A stretch of DNA of 64,000 bases. Source: Bacteroides faecalis (GTDB lineage Bacteria; Bacteroidota; Bacteroidia; Bacteroidales; Bacteroidaceae). A model generated the notes under the pieces. The model did no database searches. It worked only from the letters and a program-made list of their open reading frames with translations, and was not told the DNA's origin. The stretch spans positions 1 to 64,000 of the forward strand of contig NZ_BHWB01000008.1 in the NCBI RefSeq assembly GCF_003865075.1, written 5' to 3'. The position numbers were made by a program, and so were the translations under genes. This document shows, piece after piece, positions 18,479 to 31,497 of this stretch; the first letter of the stretch is position 1; each line of letters begins with the position of its first letter.

Positions 18479-19909
18479 ATGATAACTGAAGAATTACAGA
18501 AAATATATCAAAAATATACAGGAGTTCCTGCAGAAACGATTATCGAGTTACCGTCTTCCGGTTCTAATCGCCGTTACTTTCGTCTTACCGGTGTACAAAC
18601 ATTAATTGCTGTTTACGGTACTTCTGTTGAAGAGAACGAGGCTTTTCTTTATATGGCAGATCATTTCCGGAAAGCTGGGATTCCTGTTCCTGAAGTGTAT
18701 TGTACTTCAGACGATAAAAATTATTATCTGCAGGAGGATTTGAATGATACTCTCCTGTTCAATGCTATCGAGAAAGGGCGTGCCACAAGTGTTTTTTCCG
18801 AAGAGGAAAAAATGTTGTTACGAAAAACGATACGTTTGCTTCCTGCTATTCAGTTTGCCGGGGCCAATGGATTTGATTTTTCCCGTTGTTATCCCCAGCC
18901 CGAATTCAATCAGCGTTCTATACTTTGGGACTTGAATTACTTTAAATATTGCTTCCTTAAGGCTACTGGAATGGAGTTTCAGGAGGATAAACTGGAGGAT
19001 GATTTTCAGAAAATGAGTGATGTTTTGTTGCGTAGTTCTTCTGCTACCTTTATGTATCGTGATTTCCAAAGCCGTAACGTAATGATCAAAGACGGAGAGC
19101 CTTGGTTTATAGATTTTCAGGGAGGACGAAAAGGTCCTTTTTATTATGATGTCGCTTCTTTCCTTTGGCAAGCGAAAGCTAAATATCCTGATAGTTTGCG
19201 GAGAGAACTTTTGGAGGAATATATGAATGCTTTGCGAAAGTATAAACCGATTGACGAATCTTATTTCTATAGCCAGTTACGACATTTTGTGCTTTTTCGT
19301 ACTTTGCAGGTATTGGGAGCTTATGGTTTTAGGGGATACTTTGAGAAGAAGCCTCATTTTATTCAGAGTGTACCTTATGCTATTGAGAATTTACGGGAAT
19401 TACTGAAAGATGACTATCCCGAATATCCATATCTTTGCAAAGTATTGAGAGAATTAACCGAACTGAAACAATTTACTGACGATCTGAAAAAACGGCAACT
19501 TACTGTTAAGGTGATGAGTTTTGCTTATAAGAAAGGAATTCCTGACGATCCGACGGGCAATGGCGGTGGATATGTCTTTGACTGTCGTGCAGTGAATAAT
19601 CCGGGTAAATATGAACGTTATAAACCTTTTACCGGATTGGATGAACCTGTTATTAGTTTCTTAGAGGAAGATGGTGAGATTCTTCATTTTTTGGATTCTG
19701 CCTATGCATTAGTAGATGCTTCTGTAAAGCGTTACATGGAGCGTGGATTCAGTAATCTTTCTGTGTGTTTCGGTTGTACGGGAGGACAACACCGCTCTGT
19801 TTATTCTGCTCAACATATGGCTGAACATCTGAATCGTAAATTCGGAGTCAAAGTTGAATTGGTGCATCGTGAACAGAATATAGAAAAGATATTTGAAGCA
19901 ACAGTATGA
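18479..19909 (+). CDS. AmgK-like sugar kinase fused to RapZ C-terminal domain
   Basis: 476 residues with two domains. Residues 1-330 form an aminoglycoside-phosphotransferase fold kinase like AmgK (anomeric MurNAc/GlcNAc kinase): 'SGSNRRYFRL' near the start, 'MYRDFQSRNVMI' as catalytic loop near residue 195, and 'FIDFQGGRKGPFYYDVAS' as the metal-binding loop. Residues 345-476 match the C-terminal domain of RapZ, which binds glucosamine-6-phosphate in Enterobacteria: 'DCRAVNNPG', 'FGCTGGQHRSVYSA', 'VELVHRE'. The RapZ Walker A kinase half is absent. Its stop overlaps the MurU-like gene by 4 bp. Likely role: recycling of cell-wall amino sugars, with the RapZ part as sensor or regulator (inference). 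Confidence 0.85.
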   Translation: MITEELQKIYQKYTGVPAETIIELPSSGSNRRYFRLTGVQTLIAVYGTSVEENEAFLYMADHFRKAGIPVPEVYCTSDDKNYYLQEDLNDTLLFNAIEKGRATSVFSEEEKMLLRKTIRLLPAIQFAGANGFDFSRCYPQPEFNQRSILWDLNYFKYCFLKATGMEFQEDKLEDDFQKMSDVLLRSSSATFMYRDFQSRNVMIKDGEPWFIDFQGGRKGPFYYDVASFLWQAKAKYPDSLRRELLEEYMNALRKYKPIDESYFYSQLRHFVLFRTLQVLGAYGFRGYFEKKPHFIQSVPYAIENLRELLKDDYPEYPYLCKVLRELTELKQFTDDLKKRQLTVKVMSFAYKKGIPDDPTGNGGGYVFDCRAVNNPGKYERYKPFTGLDEPVISFLEEDGEILHFLDSAYALVDASVKRYMERGFSNLSVCFGCTGGQHRSVYSAQHMAEHLNRKFGVKVELVHREQNIEKIFEATV

Positions 19910-20658
19910 AAGCTATGATATTTGCGGCTGGCTTGGGCAGTCGGCTGAAGCCTTTGACCGATACGATGCCTAAAGCCCTGGTTCCAGTGGCCGGATGTCC
20001 CATGTTGGAACATGTTATCTTAAAATTGAAAGCATCGGGATTCACTAAGATTGTGATTAATATTCATCATTTTGGTGATCAGATCCTTGACTTTTTGAAA
20101 GTTAATCATAATTTTGGGATTAATATTCTCATTTCTGACGAGAGAGATTACTTACTGGATACAGGGGGCGGTATCAAGAAAGCCCGTTCTTTTTTTGAGG
20201 ATTCTGACGAACCATTTTTAATTCATAATGTCGATATTCTTTCGGATATCAATCTGAAAGAGTTATATGACTATCATATTCAAAAAGGTGGCGTGGCAAC
20301 TTTATTGGCTAGTCAGCGTAAAACTTCCCGTTACTTGCTTTTTGATGCAGAGAAAAGACTTTGCGGATGGATTAACAAGGATACGGCGCAAGTAAAACCG
20401 GCGGGTTTTCATTATGACGAGACTCTTTATAAAGAATATGCGTTCAGTGGCATTCATGTGCTTTCACCAGCTATTTTCCGATTGATGGATGTTCCATGTT
20501 GGAAAGGAAAATTTTCTATTATGGATTTTTATCTTGCTACTTGCCAAGAGACGGAATATAATGGTTATCTTACCGAAAATTTGCAACTGATTGATATTGG
20601 TAAACCTGAAACATTGGCATGTGCTGAAGAGTTTATTAACGTATCAAGAGTAAATTAA
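19906..20658 (+). CDS. MurU-like sugar-1-phosphate nucleotidyltransferase
   Basis: 250 residues. Nucleotidyltransferase fold: 'MIFAAGLGSRLKPLTDTMPKALVPVAGCPMLEHVI' at residues 4-38 holds the GxGxRxxPxTxxxPK signature; 'LLDTGGGIKKA' and 'HNVDILSDI' give substrate and metal sites. In AmgK/MurU pathways this enzyme makes UDP-MurNAc from MurNAc-1-phosphate, bypassing de novo synthesis. Overlap (ATGA) with the upstream kinase supports sequential action. It could also be a mannose- or glucose-1-phosphate enzyme; the partner kinase favours amino sugars. Confidence 0.82.
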   Translation: MKAMIFAAGLGSRLKPLTDTMPKALVPVAGCPMLEHVILKLKASGFTKIVINIHHFGDQILDFLKVNHNFGINILISDERDYLLDTGGGIKKARSFFEDSDEPFLIHNVDILSDINLKELYDYHIQKGGVATLLASQRKTSRYLLFDAEKRLCGWINKDTAQVKPAGFHYDETLYKEYAFSGIHVLSPAIFRLMDVPCWKGKFSIMDFYLATCQETEYNGYLTENLQLIDIGKPETLACAEEFINVSRVN

Positions 20659-20670
20659 CTATTTAAAGAG

Positions 20671-20740
20671 TTTTTCAGACGCGGATTTTTTAGATTTCAG
20701 GAACTAAATCTTTAACTCCGCGTTCCATGTCTGAAAAGTT
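20671..20740 (+). terminator. Hairpin after the nucleotidyltransferase gene
   Basis: Outer arms TTTTTCAGAC/GTCTGAAAAG and CGCGGA/TCCGCG with an inner AGATTT...AAATCT pair. Separates the kinase/nucleotidyltransferase pair from the glycan operon. Confidence 0.65.
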
Positions 20741-20873
20741 ATGTATGTAGACTTTGGGATATTCTTTTTTATTTCTCTTTCATTTATTTGATATTTTCCG
20801 ATGAAATCGGTAAAAATGGAGAATATTGGAAATTCATTGGTTATTTGTAGACATCAGTCTTACGATTGCTCCC

Positions 20874-20881
20874 TATCTTTG
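20874..20881 (+). promoter_or_regulatory. -7 box of glycan operon
   Basis: TATCTTTG, 26 bp before the sulfatase ATG at 20908. Supports that start rather than the ATG at 20866, which lies upstream of the box. Confidence 0.75.
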
Positions 20882-20907
20882 CTTTCGGTTATCTAACAAA
20901 TAATATT

Positions 20908-22488
20908 ATGGAAAAAACAAAGTCTAATTTATGTTATCCTCTCGCCGGAGTAGTAGCTATTGTCTCTCTGGCTTCTTGTAATAGTCAGCAGACTGAGAAA
21001 CAGAAACCCTTGAACATTGTCTATATAATGACGGATGATCATACTGCTCAAATGATGAGTTGCTATGACACACGCTATATGGAAACTCCAAATCTTGATC
21101 GTATTGCAGCAGATGGAGTACGTTTTACACAAAGCTTTGTCGCAAATTCTTTGAGTGGTCCTAGTCGTGCTTGTATGATTACCGGTAAACATAGTTGTGC
21201 CAATAAATTTTATGATAATACCACCTGTGTGTTCGACAGTTCGCAGCAAACTTTTCCGAAGTTACTGCAAAAAGTCGGTTACCAGACAGCATTAGTGGGC
21301 AAATGGCATTTGGAAAGTTTGCCATCCGGATTCGATTATTGGGAAATCGTTCCCGGTCAAGGTGATTATTACAATCCGAACTTCATCACACAGGACAACG
21401 ACACTATTAAGAAGCATGGTTACATTACAAATCTTATAACTGATGATGCCATTGACTGGATGGAGAATCAACGTAATCCGGATAAACCATTTTGTTTGCT
21501 GATTCATCACAAAGCCATTCATCGGAACTGGTTGGCAGATACGTGTAATTTAGCTCTCTATGAAGACAAGACATTCCCTTTGCCCGATAACTTTTTCGAC
21601 GAATACGAAGGGCGTCCGGCTGCTGCTGCACAGGAGATGAGTATCGTGAAAGACATGGATATGATCTATGACCTCAAAATGTTACGACCAGACAAGAATA
21701 GCCGTTTGAAATCTCTCTACGAGAAATATCTTGGAAGAATGGATGAAGCACAACGAGCAGCTTGGGATAAGTTTTATGGTCCGATTATAGATGATTTCTA
21801 CCAGAAAAATCCACAGGGAGAAGAACTTGCTAACTGGAAATTCCAACGTTATATGCGAGATTATATGAAGACGGTAAAGTCGCTTGACGATAACGTAGGG
21901 CGTGTGCTTGATTATCTAAAAGAAAAAGGATTGCTTGATAACACATTGGTGGTTTACACTTCTGATCAAGGTTTTTATATGGGTGAGCATGGTTGGTTTG
22001 ACAAACGTTTTATGTACGAAGAGTCCATGCGTACTCCGTTAATCATGCGTTTGCCGAAGGGTTTTGAGCGCAGAGGAGATGTAACTGAGATGGTACAGAA
22101 TATTGATTATGCACCTACGTTTCTTGAACTTGCCGGTGTGAAAATTCCAGCGGATATACAGGGCGTTTCATTGATTCCTTTATTGAAAGGCGAGCATCCG
22201 GAGAACTGGCGTAAAGCACTTTATTATCACTTCTACGAATATCCTGCCGAACACATGGTGAAACGTCACTATGGTGTGCGTACGGAACGTTATAAATTAA
22301 TTCACTTTTATAATGATATTGACTGTTGGGAACTTTATGATTTACAGGCAGATCCGACAGAAATGCATAATCTCTACGGACAAGCTGAATATGAACCTGT
22401 AATAGAAGAACTGAAAAATGAATTGCTGAAACTTCAGGAACAATATAACGATCCTGTTCGTTTTTCGCCGGAACGTGACAAAGAATGA
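20908..22488 (+). CDS. Lipoprotein sulfatase, probably N-acetylglucosamine-6-sulfatase type
   Basis: 526 residues from the chosen start. Lipoprotein signal with lipobox 'LASC' (Cys24). Type I sulfatase with 'NIVYIMTDDHTAQMMSCY', Ser83 in 'S-G-P-S-R' as formylglycine precursor, 'GKWHLESLPSGFDYW' and 'SDQGFYMGEHGWFDKR'. The 'DDHTAQMMS' and 'LPSGFDYWEI' blocks resemble Bacteroides sulfatases acting on 6-sulfated GlcNAc (family S1_11 as I recall). First gene of a tight run with a hexosaminidase, a galactosidase, a fucosidase and another sulfatase, all suited to sulfated host mucin or keratan-type chains. Confidence 0.88.
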   Translation: MEKTKSNLCYPLAGVVAIVSLASCNSQQTEKQKPLNIVYIMTDDHTAQMMSCYDTRYMETPNLDRIAADGVRFTQSFVANSLSGPSRACMITGKHSCANKFYDNTTCVFDSSQQTFPKLLQKVGYQTALVGKWHLESLPSGFDYWEIVPGQGDYYNPNFITQDNDTIKKHGYITNLITDDAIDWMENQRNPDKPFCLLIHHKAIHRNWLADTCNLALYEDKTFPLPDNFFDEYEGRPAAAAQEMSIVKDMDMIYDLKMLRPDKNSRLKSLYEKYLGRMDEAQRAAWDKFYGPIIDDFYQKNPQGEELANWKFQRYMRDYMKTVKSLDDNVGRVLDYLKEKGLLDNTLVVYTSDQGFYMGEHGWFDKRFMYEESMRTPLIMRLPKGFERRGDVTEMVQNIDYAPTFLELAGVKIPADIQGVSLIPLLKGEHPENWRKALYYHFYEYPAEHMVKRHYGVRTERYKLIHFYNDIDCWELYDLQADPTEMHNLYGQAEYEPVIEELKNELLKLQEQYNDPVRFSPERDKE

Positions 22489-22506
22489 ATCTTTTGAATT
22501 GATCAG

Positions 22507-24834
22507 ATGATAAAATATTTATTTATATTATTAACAGTCATCCTATCGCCCCTACTGACAGGATGTGCTGAAGCTAACTTAACACACTCAGTAGCTTTAG
22601 TTCCGCGCCCGGCACAATTAGTGCCGGGTAGTGGGAACTACCTTTTCTCAAAAAAAACTGTATTTGCAGTAGAAAATAAGGAACAAGCAGAAGTAGTAGA
22701 ACTACTGACTGGATTGTTCACTCGTGCAGCCGGATTTACACCGGAAATAAAAGTAGAAAGTCAGGAAGGTGATATTTGCTTAATAACAGACACTACGCTG
22801 AAAGATGAGGCTTATATATTGAAAGTTTCTCCTAAGGAAGTACTTATAAAAGCTTCTAGTAACAAAGGTTTCTTCTATGCTTTGCAGACAATCCGGCAGT
22901 TATTACCTTCTGATATTGAAAGTGATCGAGTAACCCATGAAGATATACATTGGGAAATCCCTACACTAACTATTACAGATGAGCCTCGTTTCGGTTATCG
23001 CGGTATGATGCTTGACGTGGCACGTTATTTTATGCCAAAAGAAAATGTATTGCGTATCATCGACTGTATGGGAATGCTAAAATTGAATAAATTGCATTTC
23101 CACTTGGGAGACGATAATGGTTGGCGATTGGAAATTAAAAAATACCCCCGTTTGACAGAGGTCGGAGCTTGGCGGGTGGATCGCAAAGATATACCTTTCC
23201 CTGCTCGCAGAAATCCGAAATTAGGAGAACCTACTCCGGTAGGAGGATTCTACACACAAGAAGATATGAAAGAAATTGTTGCTTATGCTGCTCAGCGGCA
23301 AATTGAAGTGATACCGGAAATTGAGATGCCGGCACATAGTAATGCTGCTCTTGCTTCGTATCCTCAACTTGCTTGTCCTGTGGTGGATAAATTTATAGGT
23401 GTACTTCCTGGTTTAGGAGGAGATCATGCCGATATTATCTATTGTGCTGGAAATGATTATGTTTTCACTTTTCTTCAGGGTGTGATTGATGAAATGATTA
23501 CTCTCTTCCCTTCGCAGTACATTCATTTAGGAGGAGATGAGGCATGGAAAACAAACTGGAAGAAATGTCCACTTTGCCAGTCGCGGATAAAGAAGGAACA
23601 TTTGGCTGACGAGGAAGATCTTCAAGGTTATTTTATGAATCGAATGGCTGATTATGTACGTAGTAAAGGCAAAGAAGTAATGGGGTGGGATGAGCTGACA
23701 AATAGCAAGCTTCCTGAAGGAGCTATTATTTATGGCTGGCAAGGTTACGGACAGGCGGCATTGAAAGCTGCAGAAGAGGGACATCGTTTTATCATGACTC
23801 CGGCACGTGTAATGTATTTGATCCGTTATCAGGGGCCGCAATGGTTTGAGCCGCTGACTTACTTTGGCAATAATACTTTGAAAGATGTGTATGATTACGA
23901 ACCGATTCAGGAAAATTGGAAACCAGAATATTCGTCTTTGTTAATGGGAGTACAGGCTTCCATGTGGACTGAGTTTTGTAATAAACCTGAAGATGTAGAG
24001 TATCAGATATTCCCACGATTGGCAGCATTGGCAGAAGTGGCTTGGGTACAGCCTAAAGATAAGGATTGGCCTTCTTTCTTGGGGGCATTGGATTGTTTTA
24101 CTACTCATTTGGATAAGAAAGGAATCACAGTTGCCCGTTCAATGTACAACATCCAACATACAGTAACGGCAAAGATAGATTCATCATTAGTTAAATTAGA
24201 ATGTATTCGACCGGATGTGGAAATTCGCTTTACTACGGGAGGTATTAAGGAACCTGCAGCAGATTCGGAACTTTATAAAAAAACGATTGTAGTAAAAGGA
24301 ACAGAGGTAGTTCAATGTGCCACGTTCTTAAAGGGGAAGCAGATGGGAGAGATGCTGACGCTAATTGTATTTCATAATAAAGTAACCGGTAAGCCATTGC
24401 TCGGTAATAATCCGAATGAAGCGGTATTAACAAATGGAGTGCGTGGTAGTTTGAAATATACGGATTTTGAGTGGTGTGGTTGGAAAAATAACGATCATAT
24501 TTCCTTTACCGTTGATTTACAGAAAGGTGAGAAACTGGAAAAGGTTATTATCGGTAGCATTACAAATTATGGCATGGCTGTACATAAGCCAAAGTCAATC
24601 AATGTTACAGTATCGGATGATAATGTTGCATACAGAGATGTAGCAAGTTTAAGCTTTACTCCTGAAGAAATATTTCGTGAAGGAACATTCACAGAGAATC
24701 TTTTAATCGATATGAAGGGAGTGACGGCCCGTTATGTTAAAGTGACTGCTGAAGGTGCGGGAGTATGTCCTGCAAATCATGTTCGTCCAGGAGAAGAATC
24801 AAAAGTATATTTTGATGAGGTGATTATTCAATAA
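22507..24834 (+). CDS. GH20 beta-N-acetylhexosaminidase, lipoprotein
   Basis: 775 residues with lipobox 'LTGC' near residue 19. GH20: domain 2-like N-terminal region (about 30-150), catalytic barrel from 'GYRGMMLDVARYFMPKENVLRIID' with 'KLHFHLGDDNGWRLE', 'PEIEMPAHSNAAL' and the catalytic pair in 'IHLGGDEAWKTNW'; C-terminal discoidin-like segment (about 655-775, 'RYVKVTAEGAG'). Removes terminal GlcNAc or GalNAc by substrate-assisted catalysis at the cell surface or periplasm. Starts 18 bp after the sulfatase, which would expose its substrate by desulfation. Confidence 0.93.
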   Translation: MIKYLFILLTVILSPLLTGCAEANLTHSVALVPRPAQLVPGSGNYLFSKKTVFAVENKEQAEVVELLTGLFTRAAGFTPEIKVESQEGDICLITDTTLKDEAYILKVSPKEVLIKASSNKGFFYALQTIRQLLPSDIESDRVTHEDIHWEIPTLTITDEPRFGYRGMMLDVARYFMPKENVLRIIDCMGMLKLNKLHFHLGDDNGWRLEIKKYPRLTEVGAWRVDRKDIPFPARRNPKLGEPTPVGGFYTQEDMKEIVAYAAQRQIEVIPEIEMPAHSNAALASYPQLACPVVDKFIGVLPGLGGDHADIIYCAGNDYVFTFLQGVIDEMITLFPSQYIHLGGDEAWKTNWKKCPLCQSRIKKEHLADEEDLQGYFMNRMADYVRSKGKEVMGWDELTNSKLPEGAIIYGWQGYGQAALKAAEEGHRFIMTPARVMYLIRYQGPQWFEPLTYFGNNTLKDVYDYEPIQENWKPEYSSLLMGVQASMWTEFCNKPEDVEYQIFPRLAALAEVAWVQPKDKDWPSFLGALDCFTTHLDKKGITVARSMYNIQHTVTAKIDSSLVKLECIRPDVEIRFTTGGIKEPAADSELYKKTIVVKGTEVVQCATFLKGKQMGEMLTLIVFHNKVTGKPLLGNNPNEAVLTNGVRGSLKYTDFEWCGWKNNDHISFTVDLQKGEKLEKVIIGSITNYGMAVHKPKSINVTVSDDNVAYRDVASLSFTPEEIFREGTFTENLLIDMKGVTARYVKVTAEGAGVCPANHVRPGEESKVYFDEVIIQ

Positions 24835-24887
24835 TTAAGTATATTTGAACAGTAGTGTAGCACACATGACTACTAACTACTTCTTAA

Positions 24888-27968
<3,081 letters not shown>

Positions 27969-28008
27969 GCATTAAATAAATGATGTGTCAAATTAATATA
28001 TTGAAAAA

Positions 28009-29826
28009 ATGAATAAGCTACTGATTTCCCTTTTCCTGTCCTCTGTCATTGCGTTAGGCGGACAGGCACAGAAGAAAGAAAACTACTATGTGAAGCATGT
28101 AGAATTTCCCCAGCATGCTACTCTTGAGCAGAAAGTAGATTTGGCTGCCAGACTGACCCCCACTCCCCAACAGTATGCCTGGCAACAAATGGAACTAACT
28201 GCTTTTCTTCACTTCGGTATCAATACTTTTACCGGACGTGAATGGGGGGACGGAAAGGAAAATCCAGAGCTTTTTAATCCTTCCGAATTGGACGCCGAGC
28301 AGTGGGTGTGCAGTCTTAAAGAGGCTGGATTCAAAATGGTGATTTTGACAGCGAAACATCATGATGGATTCTGTCTGTGGCCCACAGCTACAACAAAACA
28401 TTCTGTCGCTTCTTCTTCCTGGAGAAATGGTCAGGGAGATGTCGTGAAAGAACTTAAAGAGGCGTGCAATAAGTATAATATGAGGTTTGGAGTTTATCTT
28501 TCTCCATGGGACAGAAATGCCGAATGTTATGGAGACTCTCCTCGGTACAATGAATTCTTTATTCAGCAGCTGACCGAATTGCTGACTAATTATGGGGAAG
28601 TACATGAAGTTTGGTTTGATGGTGCAAACGGAGAGGGACCGAATGGAAAGAAGCAGGTTTATGATTGGGAGGCCTTTTATAATACGATTCAACGATTGCA
28701 GCCGAAAGCTGTAATGGCGATAATGGGGGATGATGTTCGTTGGGTAGGTAATGAGAAAGGGGTGGGACGCGAAACGGAATGGAGTGCAACAGTATTAGCT
28801 CCGGGAATTTACAAACGTTCGGATGGAAGTAATAATCGCTTAGGGATATCTAGCTTGTCGAAAGATTTGGGAAGTCGTGACATCTTGGAGAAGGCGACAG
28901 AATTGTTTTGGTATCCTTCAGAAGTGGATGTTTCCATTCGTCCAGGGTGGTTTTATCATGCTGAAGAAGATAATAAAGTGAAATCGCTCAAACATTTGTC
29001 TGATATTTATTTTCAATCAGTTGGCTATAATTCAGTGCTTTTATTGAATATACCTCCTGATCGTAGGGGATTGATTCATGAAGCGGATGTTAAACGTTTG
29101 ATGGAGTTTGCTGCCTATCGGAAGCAGGTCTTTTCTGATAATAAGATAAAGAAAGGTCGTAAATATTGGAATGCAGCTCCGGAAAGTGAAAAAGTATACG
29201 CTTTGAGGCCGAAATCGCAGATTAATGTAGTGATGATTCAAGAAGATATAACAAAAGGTCAGCGGGTGGAAGATTTTACAGTAGAGGTGCTGACGGATAA
29301 TGGTTGGAAAAAAGTGGGAAAAGGTACGACGATAGGGTATAAGCGTTTGTTACGTTTCCCAACGGTCCAGGCCAGTCAATTACGAATCAAAATAGATAAA
29401 TGTCGTCTGAATTCAAATATTAGTCAGGTTGCTGCATACTATGCAGAGCCCCTTTGGGAAGGGGTTCAGGGAGAAAATTGGAATACATTGCCTCGTTCGG
29501 AATGGAAAATGTTGTCAGCTTCTCCATTAACAATTGATCTTGGTAAGGAGGTTGTCTTGTCAGCATTTACCTATGCACCACAGAATGCAGAAGCGAAGCC
29601 GACCATGGCTTATCGTTATGAGTTTTATGTAAGTGTGGATGGTAAAAAATGGCAGGAAGTGTCTACTAATGGTGAGTTCAGCAATATTATGCATAATCCG
29701 TTGCCCCAAACGATTTCTTTCGGAAAGAAAGTTCCGGCACGTTTTATTAGACTGGAAGCTACTACACTGACTTCAACTACAGCTAAAATAGAGATGAATG
29801 AAATAGGAGTAACAGTTAATAAATAA
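28009..29826 (+). CDS. GH29 alpha-L-fucosidase
   Basis: 605 residues with signal peptide (cut near 'GGQAQ'). GH29 catalytic domain: 'LTAFLHFGINTFTGREWGDG', 'LTAKHHDGFCLWPT' and the nucleophile Asp in 'EVWFDGANGEG' near residue 204; C-terminal discoidin-like module (about 480-600, 'ARFIRLEATTL'). Removes fucose from glycan chains, consistent with the host-glycan role of the run. 40 bp after the galactosidase and 4 bp before the last sulfatase. Confidence 0.93.
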   Translation: MNKLLISLFLSSVIALGGQAQKKENYYVKHVEFPQHATLEQKVDLAARLTPTPQQYAWQQMELTAFLHFGINTFTGREWGDGKENPELFNPSELDAEQWVCSLKEAGFKMVILTAKHHDGFCLWPTATTKHSVASSSWRNGQGDVVKELKEACNKYNMRFGVYLSPWDRNAECYGDSPRYNEFFIQQLTELLTNYGEVHEVWFDGANGEGPNGKKQVYDWEAFYNTIQRLQPKAVMAIMGDDVRWVGNEKGVGRETEWSATVLAPGIYKRSDGSNNRLGISSLSKDLGSRDILEKATELFWYPSEVDVSIRPGWFYHAEEDNKVKSLKHLSDIYFQSVGYNSVLLLNIPPDRRGLIHEADVKRLMEFAAYRKQVFSDNKIKKGRKYWNAAPESEKVYALRPKSQINVVMIQEDITKGQRVEDFTVEVLTDNGWKKVGKGTTIGYKRLLRFPTVQASQLRIKIDKCRLNSNISQVAAYYAEPLWEGVQGENWNTLPRSEWKMLSASPLTIDLGKEVVLSAFTYAPQNAEAKPTMAYRYEFYVSVDGKKWQEVSTNGEFSNIMHNPLPQTISFGKKVPARFIRLEATTLTSTTAKIEMNEIGVTVNK

Positions 29827-29830
29827 TGAT

Positions 29831-31378
29831 ATGAAAAAAGAAATTTACGGAATGTTGCCACTGGCTTTGACTTCTTGTTTGGCTTCTCAGGCAACAGCAC
29901 AAGAAAAACAAGAGAATCATCCTAATATCGTTTTCATCTATGCAGATGACATTGGTTATGGAGATTTGAGTTGTAACGGAACAAAAACAATTCATACTCC
30001 GAATGTGGAGCGTCTTGCTGCTATGGGAATACGTTTTACGAATGCACATAGTGCAGCTGCTACCAGTACCCCTTCCCGTTATGCAATGTTGACAGGTGAA
30101 TATGCTTGGCGAAAGGCAGGAACGGGAATTGCGGATGGTGACGCAGCTTCTATTATACGTCCGGAGCGTTATACCATGGCCGATATGTTTAAGGATGCAG
30201 GCTATCGTACAGGAGTAGTCGGCAAATGGCATTTGGGGCTGGGAGACAAAGGGGGAGAACAGGATTGGAACAAACCTTTGAAACCTGGAACTAATGATAT
30301 AGGTTTTGAATATTCATTTATAATGGCAGCCACAGGCGATCGAGTACCTTGTGTGTTTGTGGAAAACGATCAGGTGATTAATTTAGATCCGAATGATCCT
30401 TTACAAGTGAGTTATAAAAAGAATTTTCCTGGTGAACCTACAGGAAAAGATAATCCGGAATTACTGAAAATGCACCCTTCTCATGGACACAATCAAAGTA
30501 TTGTAAATGGTATTTCCCGTATTGGATATATGAAGGGAGGAAAGTCGGCTTTGTGGCAGGATGATCAGATTGCGGAGACATTAACCGATAAAGCTGTTTC
30601 CTTTATTGAAAGACATAAAGATACACCTTTCTTCTTGTATTTTGCTACTCAGGATGCACACGTCCCTCGCGTGCCGGGTGCACAGTTTGCTGGGAAAAGT
30701 GGAATGGGACCTCGTGGAGATTGTTTGCTCGAATTTGACTGGTCGGTGGGTGAAATTTTGAATACGTTGGAACGTTTAGGATTGGATAAGAATACATTGG
30801 TGATACTTTCCAGTGATAATGGTCCGGTCGTAGATGACGGATATAAAGACCAGGCTGTAGAACTATTGGGAGATCATAAACCTGGGGGCATTTATCGAGG
30901 GGGAAAGTATAGTGCTTATGAGGCAGGTACACGAATTCCTTGTATCTGGAGTTGGAAGAATGTGATTAAACCTGGAATTGTTTCAAATGCATTGCTTTGC
31001 CAGATAGATTGGTTTGCAACTTTCGCAGAAATACTGAATGTCCGTTTGCCCGAAGGTGCAGCTCCGGATAGTGAACCGATGTTGAAGGCTTGGACGGGTA
31101 AACAGAAAAAGGGGAGAGAATGGCTAGTGCTCCAGAATGCCCAAAATAATTTATCAGTTACTGATGGCGTGTGGAAATATCTTCGTCCCGGAAAAGGTCC
31201 GGAATATAACAAACAAGTGAATATTGAATTGGGAAATAGCCAGGAACCGCAGCTCTATGATTTGAGAAAAGATCCGGTAGAGAAGAATAATTTGGCAGGA
31301 GAAAAACCTGAATTAGTTAAGAAGATGGCAGAACAGTTGGACAAAATAGTTGATGGTCGTTATGGTCTGCCCTTATAG
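29831..31378 (+). CDS. Secreted sulfatase, Ser-type, last gene of glycan operon
   Basis: 515 residues with signal peptide (cut near 'ATAQ'). 'PNIVFIYADDIGYGDLSCNG', Ser79 in 'S-T-P-S-R' as formylglycine precursor, 'GKWHLGLGDKGGEQDWN', 'SSDNGPVVDDGY'. The N-terminal blocks resemble galactose/GalNAc-6-sulfatases of family S1_15 as I recall; this is a moderate inference. Starts 4 bp after the fucosidase stop, so it is co-translated, and a strong terminator follows at 31413. Confidence 0.88.
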   Translation: MKKEIYGMLPLALTSCLASQATAQEKQENHPNIVFIYADDIGYGDLSCNGTKTIHTPNVERLAAMGIRFTNAHSAAATSTPSRYAMLTGEYAWRKAGTGIADGDAASIIRPERYTMADMFKDAGYRTGVVGKWHLGLGDKGGEQDWNKPLKPGTNDIGFEYSFIMAATGDRVPCVFVENDQVINLDPNDPLQVSYKKNFPGEPTGKDNPELLKMHPSHGHNQSIVNGISRIGYMKGGKSALWQDDQIAETLTDKAVSFIERHKDTPFFLYFATQDAHVPRVPGAQFAGKSGMGPRGDCLLEFDWSVGEILNTLERLGLDKNTLVILSSDNGPVVDDGYKDQAVELLGDHKPGGIYRGGKYSAYEAGTRIPCIWSWKNVIKPGIVSNALLCQIDWFATFAEILNVRLPEGAAPDSEPMLKAWTGKQKKGREWLVLQNAQNNLSVTDGVWKYLRPGKGPEYNKQVNIELGNSQEPQLYDLRKDPVEKNNLAGEKPELVKKMAEQLDKIVDGRYGLPL

Positions 31379-31412
31379 AGATAGAAAAGGAATGCTTAGA
31401 GAGTAGCAGTTG

Positions 31413-31456
31413 GACTGGTAGTTTCGATTAGAGAATCGGTTGCCGGTCTTTTTTTC
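31413..31456 (+). terminator. Intrinsic terminator of glycan operon
   Basis: Imperfect stem (GACTGG...CCGGTC with G-U pairs and an inner GATT/AATC) ending at 31448, followed by eight T. Ends the sulfatase-to-sulfatase operon. Confidence 0.85.
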
Positions 31457-31497
31457 TAAACTAAATCGTTACTTGTCTGTTATTCTTTATAAAAAAG

